A stretch of 20,022 nucleotides of DNA from Candidatus Bathyarchaeota archaeon (lineage in GTDB: Archaea; Thermoproteota; Bathyarchaeia; Bathyarchaeales; SOJC01). The stretch covers positions 1-20,022 of the forward strand of contig DAOWHM010000141.1 of the NCBI GenBank assembly GCA_030641425.1. Reading direction: 5' to 3'. The position numbers and the translations under genes are program-made. Under the pieces are notes generated by a model. It searched no databases, had not been told where the DNA came from, and worked only from the letters and a program-made list of their open reading frames with translations. Shown here piece after piece: positions 1-6,958 of the stretch (within the stretch, counting starts at the first letter, position 1; the number at the start of each line of letters is the position of its first letter).

Positions 1-555
1 GAACCGGCTACGGACGCTTTAGGCCCAATAAACATCCCTACCACTCGGAGAGCTGGTATTACCGCGGCGGCTGACACCAGACTTGCCCTCTCCTTATTCC
101 TCCAGCTCCTTACACTGGAGAAAAGCCATCCTCAGCGGACGGCACTCGGGATAGCCCCGTCACACTTTCGTGTATTGCGGAGTTTTCGCGACTGCTGCGC
201 CCCGTAGGGCCTGGACCCTTGTCTCAGTGTCCATCTCCAGGCTACCGCTCTCGCGGCCCGTACCGGTTATAGGCTTGGTGAGCCGTTACCCCACCAACAA
301 CCTGATCGGCTGCGGCCCCATCCTTAGGCGACGCCTAAAGCATGATCTAGACGCCCTTTGAGTGTGGATCCATTCCAGGAATCCACGCTTATCAAATATT
401 AGCCCCAGTTTCCCGGGGTTATCTATGTCCTAAGGGCAGGTTAGCCACATGTTACTGAGCCGTCTGCCGCGTCTCTTTCATAGCTGAGAAACGCTCGACT
501 AACATGTCTTAGTCCCATCCCGATAGCAGTAAGGTCCGGCAGGATCAACCGGATT
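1..555 (-). rRNA. 16S rRNA, 5' part, cut by window start
   Basis: The minus strand reads the archaeal 16S 5' end, TCCGGTTGATCCTGCCGGA, at about 553-535. The universal GTGYCAGCMGCCGCGGTAA region lies at about 79-61, so roughly the first 555 nt of the mature RNA are present and the rest is before the window. The stretches 82-100 and 46-63 match, from memory, probes MCG493 and MCG528, which points to Bathyarchaeia. ORFs inside this segment are shadows. The exact 5' end is set by comparison with archaeal 16S genes and could be off by one or two bases. Confidence 0.97.
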
Positions 556-628
556 TCACAATGGGAGTTTATACCGCTATTGCTGTGGTTGGAATTAGGA
601 GGTTAATTGTGTGCACTAAGCCTATGTT

Positions 629-653
629 AGACCTAACATTTTTTGTCAGGTCT
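629..653 (-). other. 10-bp hairpin with A5 loop in the 16S leader
   Basis: On the RNA strand, AGACCUGACA pairs with UGUUAGGUCU (ten pairs, one of them G-U) around a five-A loop. It sits about 75 nt upstream of the mature 16S 5' end, between that end and a GC-rich element. It may be a processing or folding element of the pre-rRNA. A link to the usual 16S processing stem cannot be tested because the 3' flank of 16S is outside the window. Confidence 0.6.
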
Positions 654-660
654 CCATTTG

Positions 661-756
661 TGTCCCCGTAGCCGGAGGTCAACCATGGATCATCCTCAGG
701 CATTTCAGTGCGCCTTTCGTGTCAATGTTGACGCCGCCGCCGGAGTAGCCACGGGG
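661..756 (-). ncRNA. GC-rich structured leader element, possible embedded H/ACA-like RNA
   Basis: In RNA sense, CCCCGUGGC (756-748) pairs with GCUACGGGG (672-664), nine pairs with one G-U, and ACA follows at once at 663-661. An inner helix GUCAAC (732-727) / GUUGAC (683-678) lies above an asymmetric internal loop of 15 and 5 nt. The apical part holds possible short hairpins, AGGC/GCCU and GGA-UGA-UCC. A lower stem of nine pairs ending in ACA with a 5-nt 3' loop strand resembles an archaeal H/ACA guide RNA. However, the 5' loop strand is too long and no clear kink-turn is seen. It could instead be a pre-rRNA folding element. It is much more GC-rich than its flanks. Confidence 0.35.
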
Positions 757-793
757 TATATGTTTAATGTTGATAGCGATGACTAGTCGCTAA

Positions 794-816
794 GGAAAAT
801 CACAAGCGTGATTTCC
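794..816. repeat. Near-perfect inverted repeat just downstream of the rRNA TATA box
   Basis: GGAAAATCAC and GTGATTTCC flank AAGC, forming a palindrome that is perfect except for one extra A. It lies between the TATA-like box at 818-825 and the expected start of the rRNA transcript, so it could be an operator or a hairpin at the 5' end of the leader RNA. Confidence 0.5.
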
Positions 817-826
817 AAATATAAAC
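817..826 (-). promoter_or_regulatory. TATA box, probable 16S rRNA promoter
   Basis: Minus-strand GTTTATATTT is a good archaeal TATA element. A start about 26 nt downstream would fall near 796, giving a leader of about 240 nt before 16S. No other TATA box of this quality is seen between here and 16S. The stretch 556-894 holds no convincing protein gene, only this promoter and the leader elements. Confidence 0.55.
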
Positions 827-894
827 GTTGCTACCGTAACTAATAAAACTACTCCAAAGCTTCAAGCGTCGTCATTGAGGACTTCAATATCCTT

Positions 895-1080
895 TCAAAT
901 GCTAGATTCATCGCTCGTTTTCACCCACCTTGTGCGAACTAGTAGTAGTAAACATAATATCGTGAAGAAAATTGATCCCACAAGATTCTCCGTTAAAGCC
1001 ATGTAGATAGCAAGACCATAAGAAACGCAGGCAAGCGTCCAGAGGTGGAGTATAGAGATCCTCAATGTGGAACCTCGCAT
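895..1080 (-). CDS. Small two-helix membrane protein (hypothetical)
   Basis: This is a 61-residue ORF with two strongly hydrophobic stretches, at about residues 12-29 and 33-48, and a basic, polar tail. That composition suggests a genuine small membrane protein rather than a chance reading frame. There is no Shine-Dalgarno site, but a TATA-like element (GGTTAAAG, 1109-1102) is centred about 27 nt upstream of the ATG, as expected for a leaderless mRNA. It lies between purA and the 16S promoter on the same strand. A 79-codon frame (908-1147) overlaps it but has no membrane or domain character. I do not recognise a family. Confidence 0.45.
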   Translation of the reverse strand: MRGSTLRISILHLWTLACVSYGLAIYMALTENLVGSIFFTILCLLLLVRTRWVKTSDESSI

Positions 1081-1100
1081 AAACCATCACAGCCAACGTT

Positions 1101-1119
1101 TGCTTTAACCTTTTCTCTC
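1101..1119 (-). promoter_or_regulatory. BRE/TATA-like element GAAAAGGTTAAAG
   Basis: Minus-strand GAGAGAAAAGGTTAAAGCA closely resembles the element upstream of the 5S gene (CGAAAGGTTAATG, near 8306-8294). The predicted start, about 26 nt downstream near 1081, coincides with the ATG of the small membrane ORF. It could drive that ORF or act as a distal rRNA promoter. Confidence 0.4.
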
Positions 1120-1196
1120 TTTGAAGTGATTGTAATGTTTCGGGCACAATTTGAAGAATATGAGATTATGAAAGTTTGACTCGAGTGCTTGTTAGG

Positions 1197-2201
1197 CTAC
1201 AAGGAACTTCTTCTATCAACTATGTCTAGGGCGCCTGGTCCAGTGCCAATAAGAGTAACGGGCGCACCTGTTGCTTTCTCAACTTGTTCTATGAAGTTCT
1301 TCGCTTCCTTGGGAAGCGCATCATAATGCGTTGCTTCTTTGCTGTCTGGATATAAGATGTCAAGTTTGGTGACTGCTACTTCTGTTGCACCATTGATCTT
1401 GGCAACCCTCCTTGCCAACTCAAAATTAAAAGGAGCTGATCTACGATCTCTTCCAGTTCCAGCAGCGGTTTCAAACCATCCTCGACGAATAGCATCTTCC
1501 TTAGATAGTTCGCCAGGTAAGTCACCAGCGCCTACTCGAGTGATGAATGCTTTATAAACGACAAGAACTGTGTCCACGTTGCTTGGACCTACTCCAACTT
1601 CAGAACATACTGCTGCGGCACTTGTGTCTCGACTTGTTACATACGGGTAGGAGCCATGAAAAAGTGATAACATCAGTCCTTGTGTGCCTTCTAGAAGAAC
1701 TGTTTTTCCCACGTCGATGGCAGAGTTGGTTTCTTTAGCTGCGTCTGTTAAGAATTGCTTTAAGTCTAGAATGTCGCTGGCTAGTTTTGCAGTTCTTTTG
1801 GCTCTCTCTTGAATCGCTGGTCCCACTCCCCATCCTGTAGTGCCTATTTTCTTAGAGTGGCTGTCGCTTTTGTCAGTTGTGGAGTGGATAGATTCAATTA
1901 TGGAGGCTTGTTTGTCCACGCCAATTCTGCCCTCCACATTGGTTTCTCTGATCTCTTTCAGGAGCTGAGGAACATGTATATTGGCTCCAGCTCCGATTAG
2001 TAATCGGCACTTGTCGTAGACAAATGTTGAGGGCACCATGTGCAGCGCGAAGCGTTTACCATCATGATATATTGTGTGTGCTGCGTTGACGGAACCAGCT
2101 CGCACGCTGACATCAATTTTGTCCTTCACTGCCAGATATGATATTATCTTGCCTTTACCTTCATCTCCCCAGAAGCCGCCAACTACCACTGTGCAACCCA
2201 T
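1197..2201 (-). CDS. purA: Adenylosuccinate synthetase
   Basis: This enzyme joins IMP and aspartate using GTP to make adenylosuccinate, the first committed step from IMP to AMP. Seen: GGFWGDEGKGK (residues 8-18, with catalytic Asp13 and the phosphate loop), SVNAAHT with catalytic His42, EGTQG followed by YPYVTSRDTSA, TRVGAGDLPGEL, and a C-terminal DRRSSL resembling the archaeal ending. With 334 residues it is the short archaeal form, much shorter than bacterial PurA. The frame is open to an ATG at 2231, but I chose the ATG at 2201. It starts directly at the conserved core, follows GGTGA by a normal spacing, and the TATA box at 2241-2250 places transcription start near 2222, downstream of 2231. 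The gene stands alone, divergent from the HAD gene. Confidence 0.95.
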   Translation of the reverse strand: MGCTVVVGGFWGDEGKGKIISYLAVKDKIDVSVRAGSVNAAHTIYHDGKRFALHMVPSTFVYDKCRLLIGAGANIHVPQLLKEIRETNVEGRIGVDKQASIIESIHSTTDKSDSHSKKIGTTGWGVGPAIQERAKRTAKLASDILDLKQFLTDAAKETNSAIDVGKTVLLEGTQGLMLSLFHGSYPYVTSRDTSAAAVCSEVGVGPSNVDTVLVVYKAFITRVGAGDLPGELSKEDAIRRGWFETAAGTGRDRRSAPFNFELARRVAKINGATEVAVTKLDILYPDSKEATHYDALPKEAKNFIEQVEKATGAPVTLIGTGPGALDIVDRRSSL

Positions 2202-2240
2202 TATTTTCACCGTTGCGAAGCTAGAGTTCACATTGAGAAA

Positions 2241-2250
2241 TATTTAAAAG
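2241..2250 (-). promoter_or_regulatory. TATA box of purA
   Basis: Minus-strand CTTTTAAATA fits the archaeal TATA consensus. The expected start is near 2222, which gives about 20 nt of leader before the ATG at 2201 and supports that start over 2231. Confidence 0.6.
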
Positions 2251-2312
2251 TATTTGTCAACATCGTGTAAATCTGTAAGCTTTTTTTCCAAGAAAGTGTT
2301 AATAGCATCGAG

Positions 2313-2334
2313 CAAGTTGAATATGCTTAACTTG
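2313..2334. repeat. Inverted repeat CAAGTT-N10-AACTTG before the HAD gene
   Basis: This is a 6-bp perfect inverted repeat with a 10-nt spacer, 36 nt upstream of the HAD start and within its likely promoter (TGAATATGC is a weak TATA candidate inside it). The spacing suits a dimeric regulator, but chance is not excluded. Confidence 0.3.
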
Positions 2335-2369
2335 AACTTCACGTCACTAGAAGGAAGGGTGCGAAAGCC

Positions 2370-3119
2370 ATGCAACTAGAAGCAGTGATCTTCGACTTTG
2401 GAGATACACTCCTATTGACAGATAGATGGGACTACGATAAATGTTTGAAGAATTTACAGAATAGCCTTCAAAAAAATGGCGTAACACTGCAAATCCCATA
2501 TGATCAGTTCAAACGCATATATTTCGAAGTGCGCGACCAAATGTACCATCAGTCAGAGAAGGCTCTTGAAGAAGTAGATTTTCGTGTTCGAATCTCCGAA
2601 ACCCTAGAACGGCTCAACGAGTTCTACAGTTGCAGAAGCCGCATCATAAAGCTTGCTGCAGAGGCTTTCGTGGATGCTTTTATAGAGGATTTACATATGG
2701 AGAACTTCTTGCCACCATTACTTTCGAAGCTTGAGGAGATTTACAAGCTTGCCTTGGTCTCTAATTTCGCTTACGCACCGGGACTACGTAGGATACTACA
2801 ATGTTTCAGCTTGAAACGATTCTTTGATGTAGTAGTGATCTCAGGCGAATTCGGTCTCCGCAAGCCACATCCGAAAATCTTCGAAGAAGTCCTAAAAAAA
2901 CTGGATGTTGCTGCTGCAAAGTCAGTGTTTGTAGGTGATTCCTTGAAGGCAGATATATATGGCGCAAGTAGAGTTGGACTTAGAACAATTCTTGTCGAGA
3001 ACGTAGGATTCAGAAAGAATCCTTATGCAACTGCTGGGGAGCTTGATCCGTATCCCGTAGAGCCTACGGTCAGAATTCCAAATCTAAGCAGATTGTTTGA
3101 TGCTCTAACGTTCTTGTAA
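2370..3119 (+). CDS. HAD-superfamily hydrolase (phosphatase-like)
   Basis: A 249-residue haloacid dehalogenase-type hydrolase, probably a small-molecule phosphatase of subfamily I. Seen: motif I FDFGDTL with nucleophile Asp9; motif II LVSNF; motif III Lys in RKPHPKIF; motif IV VFVGDSLKADI. The helical stretch between motifs I and II is the size of a type-I cap. Motif I is D-F-G-D-T, so Gly rather than Asp sits at the +2 acid/base position. This is common in some HAD branches and leaves the substrate open. AAGGAAGGG precedes the ATG. It is divergent from purA and convergent with the next gene. The substrate cannot be told from the sequence. Confidence 0.9.
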   Translation: MQLEAVIFDFGDTLLLTDRWDYDKCLKNLQNSLQKNGVTLQIPYDQFKRIYFEVRDQMYHQSEKALEEVDFRVRISETLERLNEFYSCRSRIIKLAAEAFVDAFIEDLHMENFLPPLLSKLEEIYKLALVSNFAYAPGLRRILQCFSLKRFFDVVVISGEFGLRKPHPKIFEEVLKKLDVAAAKSVFVGDSLKADIYGASRVGLRTILVENVGFRKNPYATAGELDPYPVEPTVRIPNLSRLFDALTFL

Positions 3120-3184
3120 CTGCATGCAGAAAAACCATATGCACAATCAATAAAGTCGCCTTGTATAACAAAATTCCTTTTCAA

Positions 3185-3421
3185 CTAGTCCAACACAAAA
3201 GGATTCAGTTGCTCCATCCACTCAATCTCCCTCAAGAAAACCTGCATTAGGAGAGTCTTGGGTTTTGCAATGCAGAGAATTGTCGGCTTTCCACTATCTC
3301 CTTGTCGCCTAGCATCAGTAACATATACATTAACCAAAACTGAGCCGTCTTTCAAATGCAGGTTAACATGGCGACCAACGAAAGCACGGGCCACATTTAG
3401 ATTAAAACGTTCCATGCCCAT
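3185..3421 (-). CDS. Small beta-rich protein, possibly Sm/SH3-like barrel
   Basis: A 78-residue protein with alternating hydrophobic strands. The segment GRHVNLHLKDGSVLVNVYVTDA resembles an Sm1-type strand-turn-strand, and the C-terminus ends in acidic and aromatic residues (LREIEWMEQLNPF). An Sm-like or other small barrel that binds nucleic acid or protein is plausible but not proven. In-frame ATGs occur at 3430, 3421 and 3415. I prefer 3421 because AAGGAG lies nine bases upstream. The ATG at 3430 abuts the same Shine-Dalgarno site but forms an ATGA overlap with the stop of the 49-codon ORF, so coupling by reinitiation is possible. It appears to be the second gene of a two-gene operon. Confidence 0.65.
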   Translation of the reverse strand: MGMERFNLNVARAFVGRHVNLHLKDGSVLVNVYVTDARRQGDSGKPTILCIAKPKTLLMQVFLREIEWMEQLNPFVLD

Positions 3422-3426
3422 TGACT

Positions 3427-3576
3427 TCATCTCCTTAAGCTTTCATCAATGGTCTCGTGCCAATAACCTCTGCAAATAAAGACTTGACTTCGGTTACTTG
3501 AAAGATAAATCTCAATATTGATGTCGTTACTTTCTCGTTCAAATGGCCTTTGATATCTTTCTTTACAGTGAAACAT
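3427..3576 (-). CDS. 49-residue hypothetical protein, first gene of a two-gene operon
   Basis: A short frame supported by its context. AGGAG lies nine bases before the ATG (3576), a TATA-like box lies about 55 nt upstream, and its stop TGA overlaps the first possible ATG of the next gene as ATGA. The product begins MFHCKERYQRPFERE and contains NIEIYLSSNRSQVFICRGYWHE. It is charged, with two Cys and two His, and has no membrane segment. No family is recognised. Co-translation with the small beta-rich protein suggests they work together. Position of signals rather than homology makes the case. Confidence 0.55.
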   Translation of the reverse strand: MFHCKERYQRPFERESNDINIEIYLSSNRSQVFICRGYWHETIDESLRR

Positions 3577-3624
3577 CTACAAAGTCTCCTAAATAAGCGC
3601 TAATTGCTCTTCCACGTTTAAGGA

Positions 3625-3641
3625 TGTTGATATATCGAAAG
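3625..3641 (-). promoter_or_regulatory. TATA-like promoter of the 3576/3421 operon
   Basis: Minus-strand GCTTTCGATATATCAAC contains a TATA-like core. Transcription would start near 3606, leaving a 30-nt leader that carries AGGAG before the ATG at 3576. Confidence 0.45.
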
Positions 3642-3700
3642 CAAATAGAGGGGAGAGATTGGTGAAAGTAATGATTCTGAAACAGCTAGTGTTACTTCTT

Positions 3701-4210
3701 TCAGAGGTTCACAATTTTAGGTTCAATTTCCTTCTTTGTGACTTTTAACAAGGCAACAGTGGGACTTGTCAAGTAGGGGGGAATTGGATTAGTAGGACTA
3801 CCGGGATTAATCAGTAGCAAACCTTTCTTGTATTTTAGACTTGGTCTATGAGTGTGACCAGACACGAAAACATGGAAACCTTGCTTTTCCATTACTTCTC
3901 TCATGATATTTCTCCCAAAGTAGAAGCGGAGACTGTGAGTTAATCCAATCTTCCAACCGTACAAGTCAACAGAGTTCATCATTGGCAGTTTGTTTTTGAT
4001 GGCTCTTATGTCCATGTTGCCATGAACTGCTATTACTGGAGCCATCTGCTCTAATTCCTCTAAAACGCTCATTCTTGTCAGGTCTCCGGCGTGAAGAATC
4101 ATGCAAGCTTCCTGAAAAATCTCGAAAACACTTTGTGGAATTGCCTTTGCACGCGCTGGAATGTGCGTGTCAGAGATTAAGCCTATCAGTTTCAAAACTG
4201 TCAACCACAC
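3701..4210 (-). CDS. MJ0936/YfcE-type metallophosphoesterase
   Basis: A 169-residue calcineurin-like phosphoesterase with the full small-family motif set: ISDTH (residues 13-17), HAGD, HGNMD, SGHTHRP and NPGSP. These supply the Asp, His and Asn ligands for the two-metal centre. The family is cytoplasmic and hydrolyses phosphodiesters such as bis-pNPP in vitro; its natural substrate is usually unknown. The usual THG motif appears as LTHS, with the His kept. The assigned start is GTG at 4210; a TTG at 4204 would also serve. A TATA-like GCTTAATAAC at about 4259-4250 puts transcription start near 4228, which suits the GTG. It is upstream of, but probably separate from, the small operon at 3427-3576. 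Confidence 0.9.
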   Translation of the reverse strand: MWLTVLKLIGLISDTHIPARAKAIPQSVFEIFQEACMILHAGDLTRMSVLEELEQMAPVIAVHGNMDIRAIKNKLPMMNSVDLYGWKIGLTHSLRFYFGRNIMREVMEKQGFHVFVSGHTHRPSLKYKKGLLLINPGSPTNPIPPYLTSPTVALLKVTKKEIEPKIVNL

Positions 4211-4403
4211 ATAGATTTGGAATCAGTTACCATGACAATAGGAAAACGTAGTTATTAAGCTGACAGAAGTTCCATTGAAGCTAGCTTAGGGGATTAGCTC
4301 CAAGAATCGAATTCACGCATCTTCTTTCTCGGAAACGACGAAACTTGACGCCCATGGACTTGAGCCATCGATTCAAAAAAGCTTATTACAACTGCTTCCA
4401 GAT

Positions 4404-4415
4404 TTTCTATAAACA
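4404..4415 (+). promoter_or_regulatory. TATA box of trpS
   Basis: TTTCTATAAACA fits a TATA element. Transcription would start near 4436, about 10 nt before the ATG at 4447. This argues against the longer frame that opens at 4345. Confidence 0.45.
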
Positions 4416-4446
4416 CTCTGAAGAGAGATACCGAGAGACAACTACG

Positions 4447-5571
4447 ATGTCTAATGACGAAAGTATGATTGTTACACCATGGGAAGTAAGAGGAAAGATC
4501 GATTATACCAAGCTCATTCTCCAATTTGGGACTCAACCACTAACTGACGAACTGATGAAAAAACTTCAGAAACATGTAGGAGAGTTACATCCACAGCTCC
4601 GGCGTAAATTATTCTTCTCCCATCGAGACCTTGATGTTATACTAGACCTTTATGAGAAAGGGACGAAATTCGTGCTTTACACTGGTCGCGGACCATCAGG
4701 TCCAGTTCACGTTGGCCATCTTGTACCATGGATTTTTACTAAATACCTGCAGGACAAATTCCAAACTCGACTGTACTTTCAGATGACTGATGACGAAAAA
4801 TTCGTGGTGGAACAGAACCTTAAACTTAATCAAACGACGGAGTTCGCCTATGACAACACACTAGATCTCATAGCTCTTGGATTCAAGCCCGAAAATACAT
4901 ATGTCATCTTTGACGTTAAGGACATATCCTTTCTATATGACATTGCACTAGAGGTCGCCAAGCGAGTCACCTACTCAACCGCAAAGGCAGTTTTTGGCTT
5001 CCAAGACCACACAAATATCGGATGGATTTTCTGGCCGGCAATCCAAGCAGTGCCTTGCTTTATACATACGAAACTCACAGGGGAGATCGTACCCAGCCTA
5101 ATCCCGGCAGCAATAGATCAAGATCCGTATTGGAGAATCGCTCGAGACATTGCACCGAAGCTGGGCTATTATAAGCCTGCTCAAATCCACTGCCGCTTTG
5201 TGCCAGGGCTTGGAAGAGGTGGAAAAATGAGTGCTTCAGAACCTGAAACCTGTATCTTTACTACAGATACTCCAGAGATGATTAAGAAGAAAGTTTGGAA
5301 TGCCTTCACAGGAGGTAAGCCTACTATCAAGGAGCAGAAGAAACTTGGGGGCGACCCTGACATATGTACCATTTATCAGTATTTCCTATACCTGTTCGAG
5401 GAGAATGATGACAAACTCGTTGACCTAGTTCGGAGGTGTAAATCTGGAGAAGTTGTCTGTGGGGACTGTAAAGCAGTACTCACGGAGAGAATGACAAAGT
5501 TCCTTCTAGAGCATCAGAAGAAAAGAGAGAAGGCTCGAGATGTCGTAGATGATTATTCCATATGTCGTTAG
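4447..5571 (+). CDS. trpS: Tryptophanyl-tRNA synthetase
   Basis: A class Ic synthetase that charges tRNA-Trp with tryptophan using ATP. Seen: GRGPSGPVHVGH, where HVGH (88-91) is the HIGH motif, and GGKMSAS (KMSAS 260-264). The start MSNDESMIVTPWEV and KIDYTKLI..FGT.PL are typical of archaeal/eukaryotic TrpRS, not the bacterial type. At 374 residues the length is normal. The open frame extends back to 4345, but those 34 residues are not conserved in character and lie upstream of the TATA box. The gene is followed 76 nt later by map on the same strand, and the cognate tRNA-Trp gene is 3.5 kb further on. Confidence 0.96.
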   Translation: MSNDESMIVTPWEVRGKIDYTKLILQFGTQPLTDELMKKLQKHVGELHPQLRRKLFFSHRDLDVILDLYEKGTKFVLYTGRGPSGPVHVGHLVPWIFTKYLQDKFQTRLYFQMTDDEKFVVEQNLKLNQTTEFAYDNTLDLIALGFKPENTYVIFDVKDISFLYDIALEVAKRVTYSTAKAVFGFQDHTNIGWIFWPAIQAVPCFIHTKLTGEIVPSLIPAAIDQDPYWRIARDIAPKLGYYKPAQIHCRFVPGLGRGGKMSASEPETCIFTTDTPEMIKKKVWNAFTGGKPTIKEQKKLGGDPDICTIYQYFLYLFEENDDKLVDLVRRCKSGEVVCGDCKAVLTERMTKFLLEHQKKREKARDVVDDYSICR

Positions 5572-5647
5572 TCGAGAGTTTAGACAAGGAAAGCTGCAAA
5601 CTCTTTTATCTTTCTGGAAGTCTAAGGGAAATGGGTGCCTGTCTACT

Positions 5648-6547
5648 ATGAGTTTTCAAGAAGCTCTCACAAATTATGAACGTGCTGGAGAAATTGCCCG
5701 AGAAGTACGAGAGGAAGTAGTGAATTTTCTGAGTGAAGGAACCCCAATAATTAAGGTGTGTGAGAAAGTTGAAGGCCTAATCCGCAAGAAAGGGGGGGAG
5801 CCAGCATTCCCATGTAATGTCTCCATAAACGAAGTTGCAGCCCATTATACGTCACCTCCCAAAGATAGAAGCGTGATTCCACCGAATTCACTTGTGAAAG
5901 TGGATATTGGCGCCCATTTGAATGGATACATTGCAGATACTGCTGTAACGATTTGCTTTAACGCGGAGTATGAAAACTTGGTGCTGGCAGCAAAGGAGGC
6001 TCTCGAAATTGCTACTAAGACAATCCATTCAGGTATTTCAACGTCAAGACTAGGTTCAGTCATTCAGAAAACCATCGAGACTTATGGATGCAAGCCTGTT
6101 TCGAACTTAACAGGGCACCAAATTGGCAGATATTTAATTCACACTGGGAAATCCTTGCCGAATGTTTCACACCTAATAGGTTCGAAGATACGAGAAGGTG
6201 AAATCGTGGCAATAGAGCCTTTCGTAACCGTTGCTAATGCAGCAGGTAAAGTCAAGGAAGGTGACATTGCAACAATCTTTCGTTTGGTGAAGGCAAAATC
6301 TCTGAAGAACTCTTACTCGAAACGTCTCTTAACACATATTGAAACTAACTTCAAAACTTTGCCTTTTTCGGAACGATGGTTAGAAGGGGTAGTGCCCATG
6401 GAACATTACTCCATCGCTTTTCAGGAGCTCCTTAAGTCAAAATGCGTTGTGCGTTACTATGTCTTTGTTGAAGCTTCCGGAAATCCAGTTGCTCAGGCTG
6501 AGCACACAGTACTAGTGCTAAAAAATGGATGTAGGGTTTTAACTTAA
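5648..6547 (+). CDS. map: Methionine aminopeptidase, type II
   Basis: Removes the initiator Met from new proteins in the cytoplasm. The pita-bread fold ligands are all visible: His66 (AAHYTSP), Asp86 and Asp97 (KVDIGAHLNGYIADTAV), His157 (TGHQIGRY), Glu190 (EIVAIEPF) and Glu285 (AEHTVLV). The insertion between His157 and Glu190 and the absence of an N-terminal extension mark the archaeal type II form; 299 residues is normal. The open frame begins at 5549 inside trpS, but homology starts at the ATG at 5648. The Shine-Dalgarno site is weak. Probably co-transcribed with trpS. The stop overlaps the convergent zinc-ribbon gene by four bases. Confidence 0.95.
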   Translation: MSFQEALTNYERAGEIAREVREEVVNFLSEGTPIIKVCEKVEGLIRKKGGEPAFPCNVSINEVAAHYTSPPKDRSVIPPNSLVKVDIGAHLNGYIADTAVTICFNAEYENLVLAAKEALEIATKTIHSGISTSRLGSVIQKTIETYGCKPVSNLTGHQIGRYLIHTGKSLPNVSHLIGSKIREGEIVAIEPFVTVANAAGKVKEGDIATIFRLVKAKSLKNSYSKRLLTHIETNFKTLPFSERWLEGVVPMEHYSIAFQELLKSKCVVRYYVFVEASGNPVAQAEHTVLVLKNGCRVLT

Positions 6548-6957
6548 CCGAAGATTTTGTGTTCTTTTCCTTTCTCTTTAACCTCACGGTATATGGCGGA
6601 GATTGTCATGGTTCCTTCACATTTGCTGCATGAGTCGAGTTTCTTGAATATGAAGTCTCCTCGCTCGAAGTCCCTGACGTTTTTGAAGCCACATTTTGAA
6701 CAAGTTATTGTTGTAGTAATTGGTGGTGTTTTCAAAGTGAACCTACGCATCCGTCTTCTAGTTTGAAGTAACATGTAGGTGGACAAGGCTAGTCCTATGA
6801 AGCCGATGAGTAAGTAATATCCCATCGTTGGATCTTCGTTAATGAACATATCATATGCTTGGTAGAGCGCACTAAGAGATAGGGCAAGCACGACGATAAT
6901 GACAATCATTACAATCGAAGATATTCTTCTTGCAGTTGCAGTCGTTTCTTCGTTCAT
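6544..6957 (-). CDS. Membrane protein with zinc-ribbon tail
   Basis: A 137-residue protein with two membrane helices (about residues 12-34 and 46-65), a basic RRRMRR stretch, then a cytoplasmic zinc ribbon with CSKCGFKN and CSKCEGT (two CxxC pairs about 21 residues apart). No family is recognised. Its ATG follows the stop of the DUF1512-like gene by one base, so the two are surely one operon and may form a membrane complex. The stop TAA shares four bases with the stop of map on the other strand. Confidence 0.8.
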   Translation of the reverse strand: MNEETTATARRISSIVMIVIIVVLALSLSALYQAYDMFINEDPTMGYYLLIGFIGLALSTYMLLQTRRRMRRFTLKTPPITTTITCSKCGFKNVRDFERGDFIFKKLDSCSKCEGTMTISAIYREVKEKGKEHKIFG

Positions 6958-6958
6958 T

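Noticed and set aside
170..361. 63-codon frame inside 16S
   Set aside because: It lies on the opposite strand of a clear rRNA gene; the frame is a shadow.
684..726. Box C/D RNA in the 16S leader (CUGA and GAUGA motifs)
   Set aside because: The boxes are adjacent with no guide spacer and no terminal kink-turn stem, so the match is probably chance.
908..1147. 79-codon minus frame overlapping the small membrane ORF
   Set aside because: Its composition shows no domain or membrane segment, and the overlapping 61-codon frame has two clean helices and better-placed promoter spacing.
3120..3129. CTGCATGCAG palindrome after the HAD stop
   Set aside because: It is a 10-bp palindrome in a short intergenic gap, with no flanking T-run or repeat elsewhere; chance is likely.
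4345..4446. Longer TrpRS start
   Set aside because: The extra 34 residues are unlike other archaeal TrpRS, and a TATA box lies inside them.
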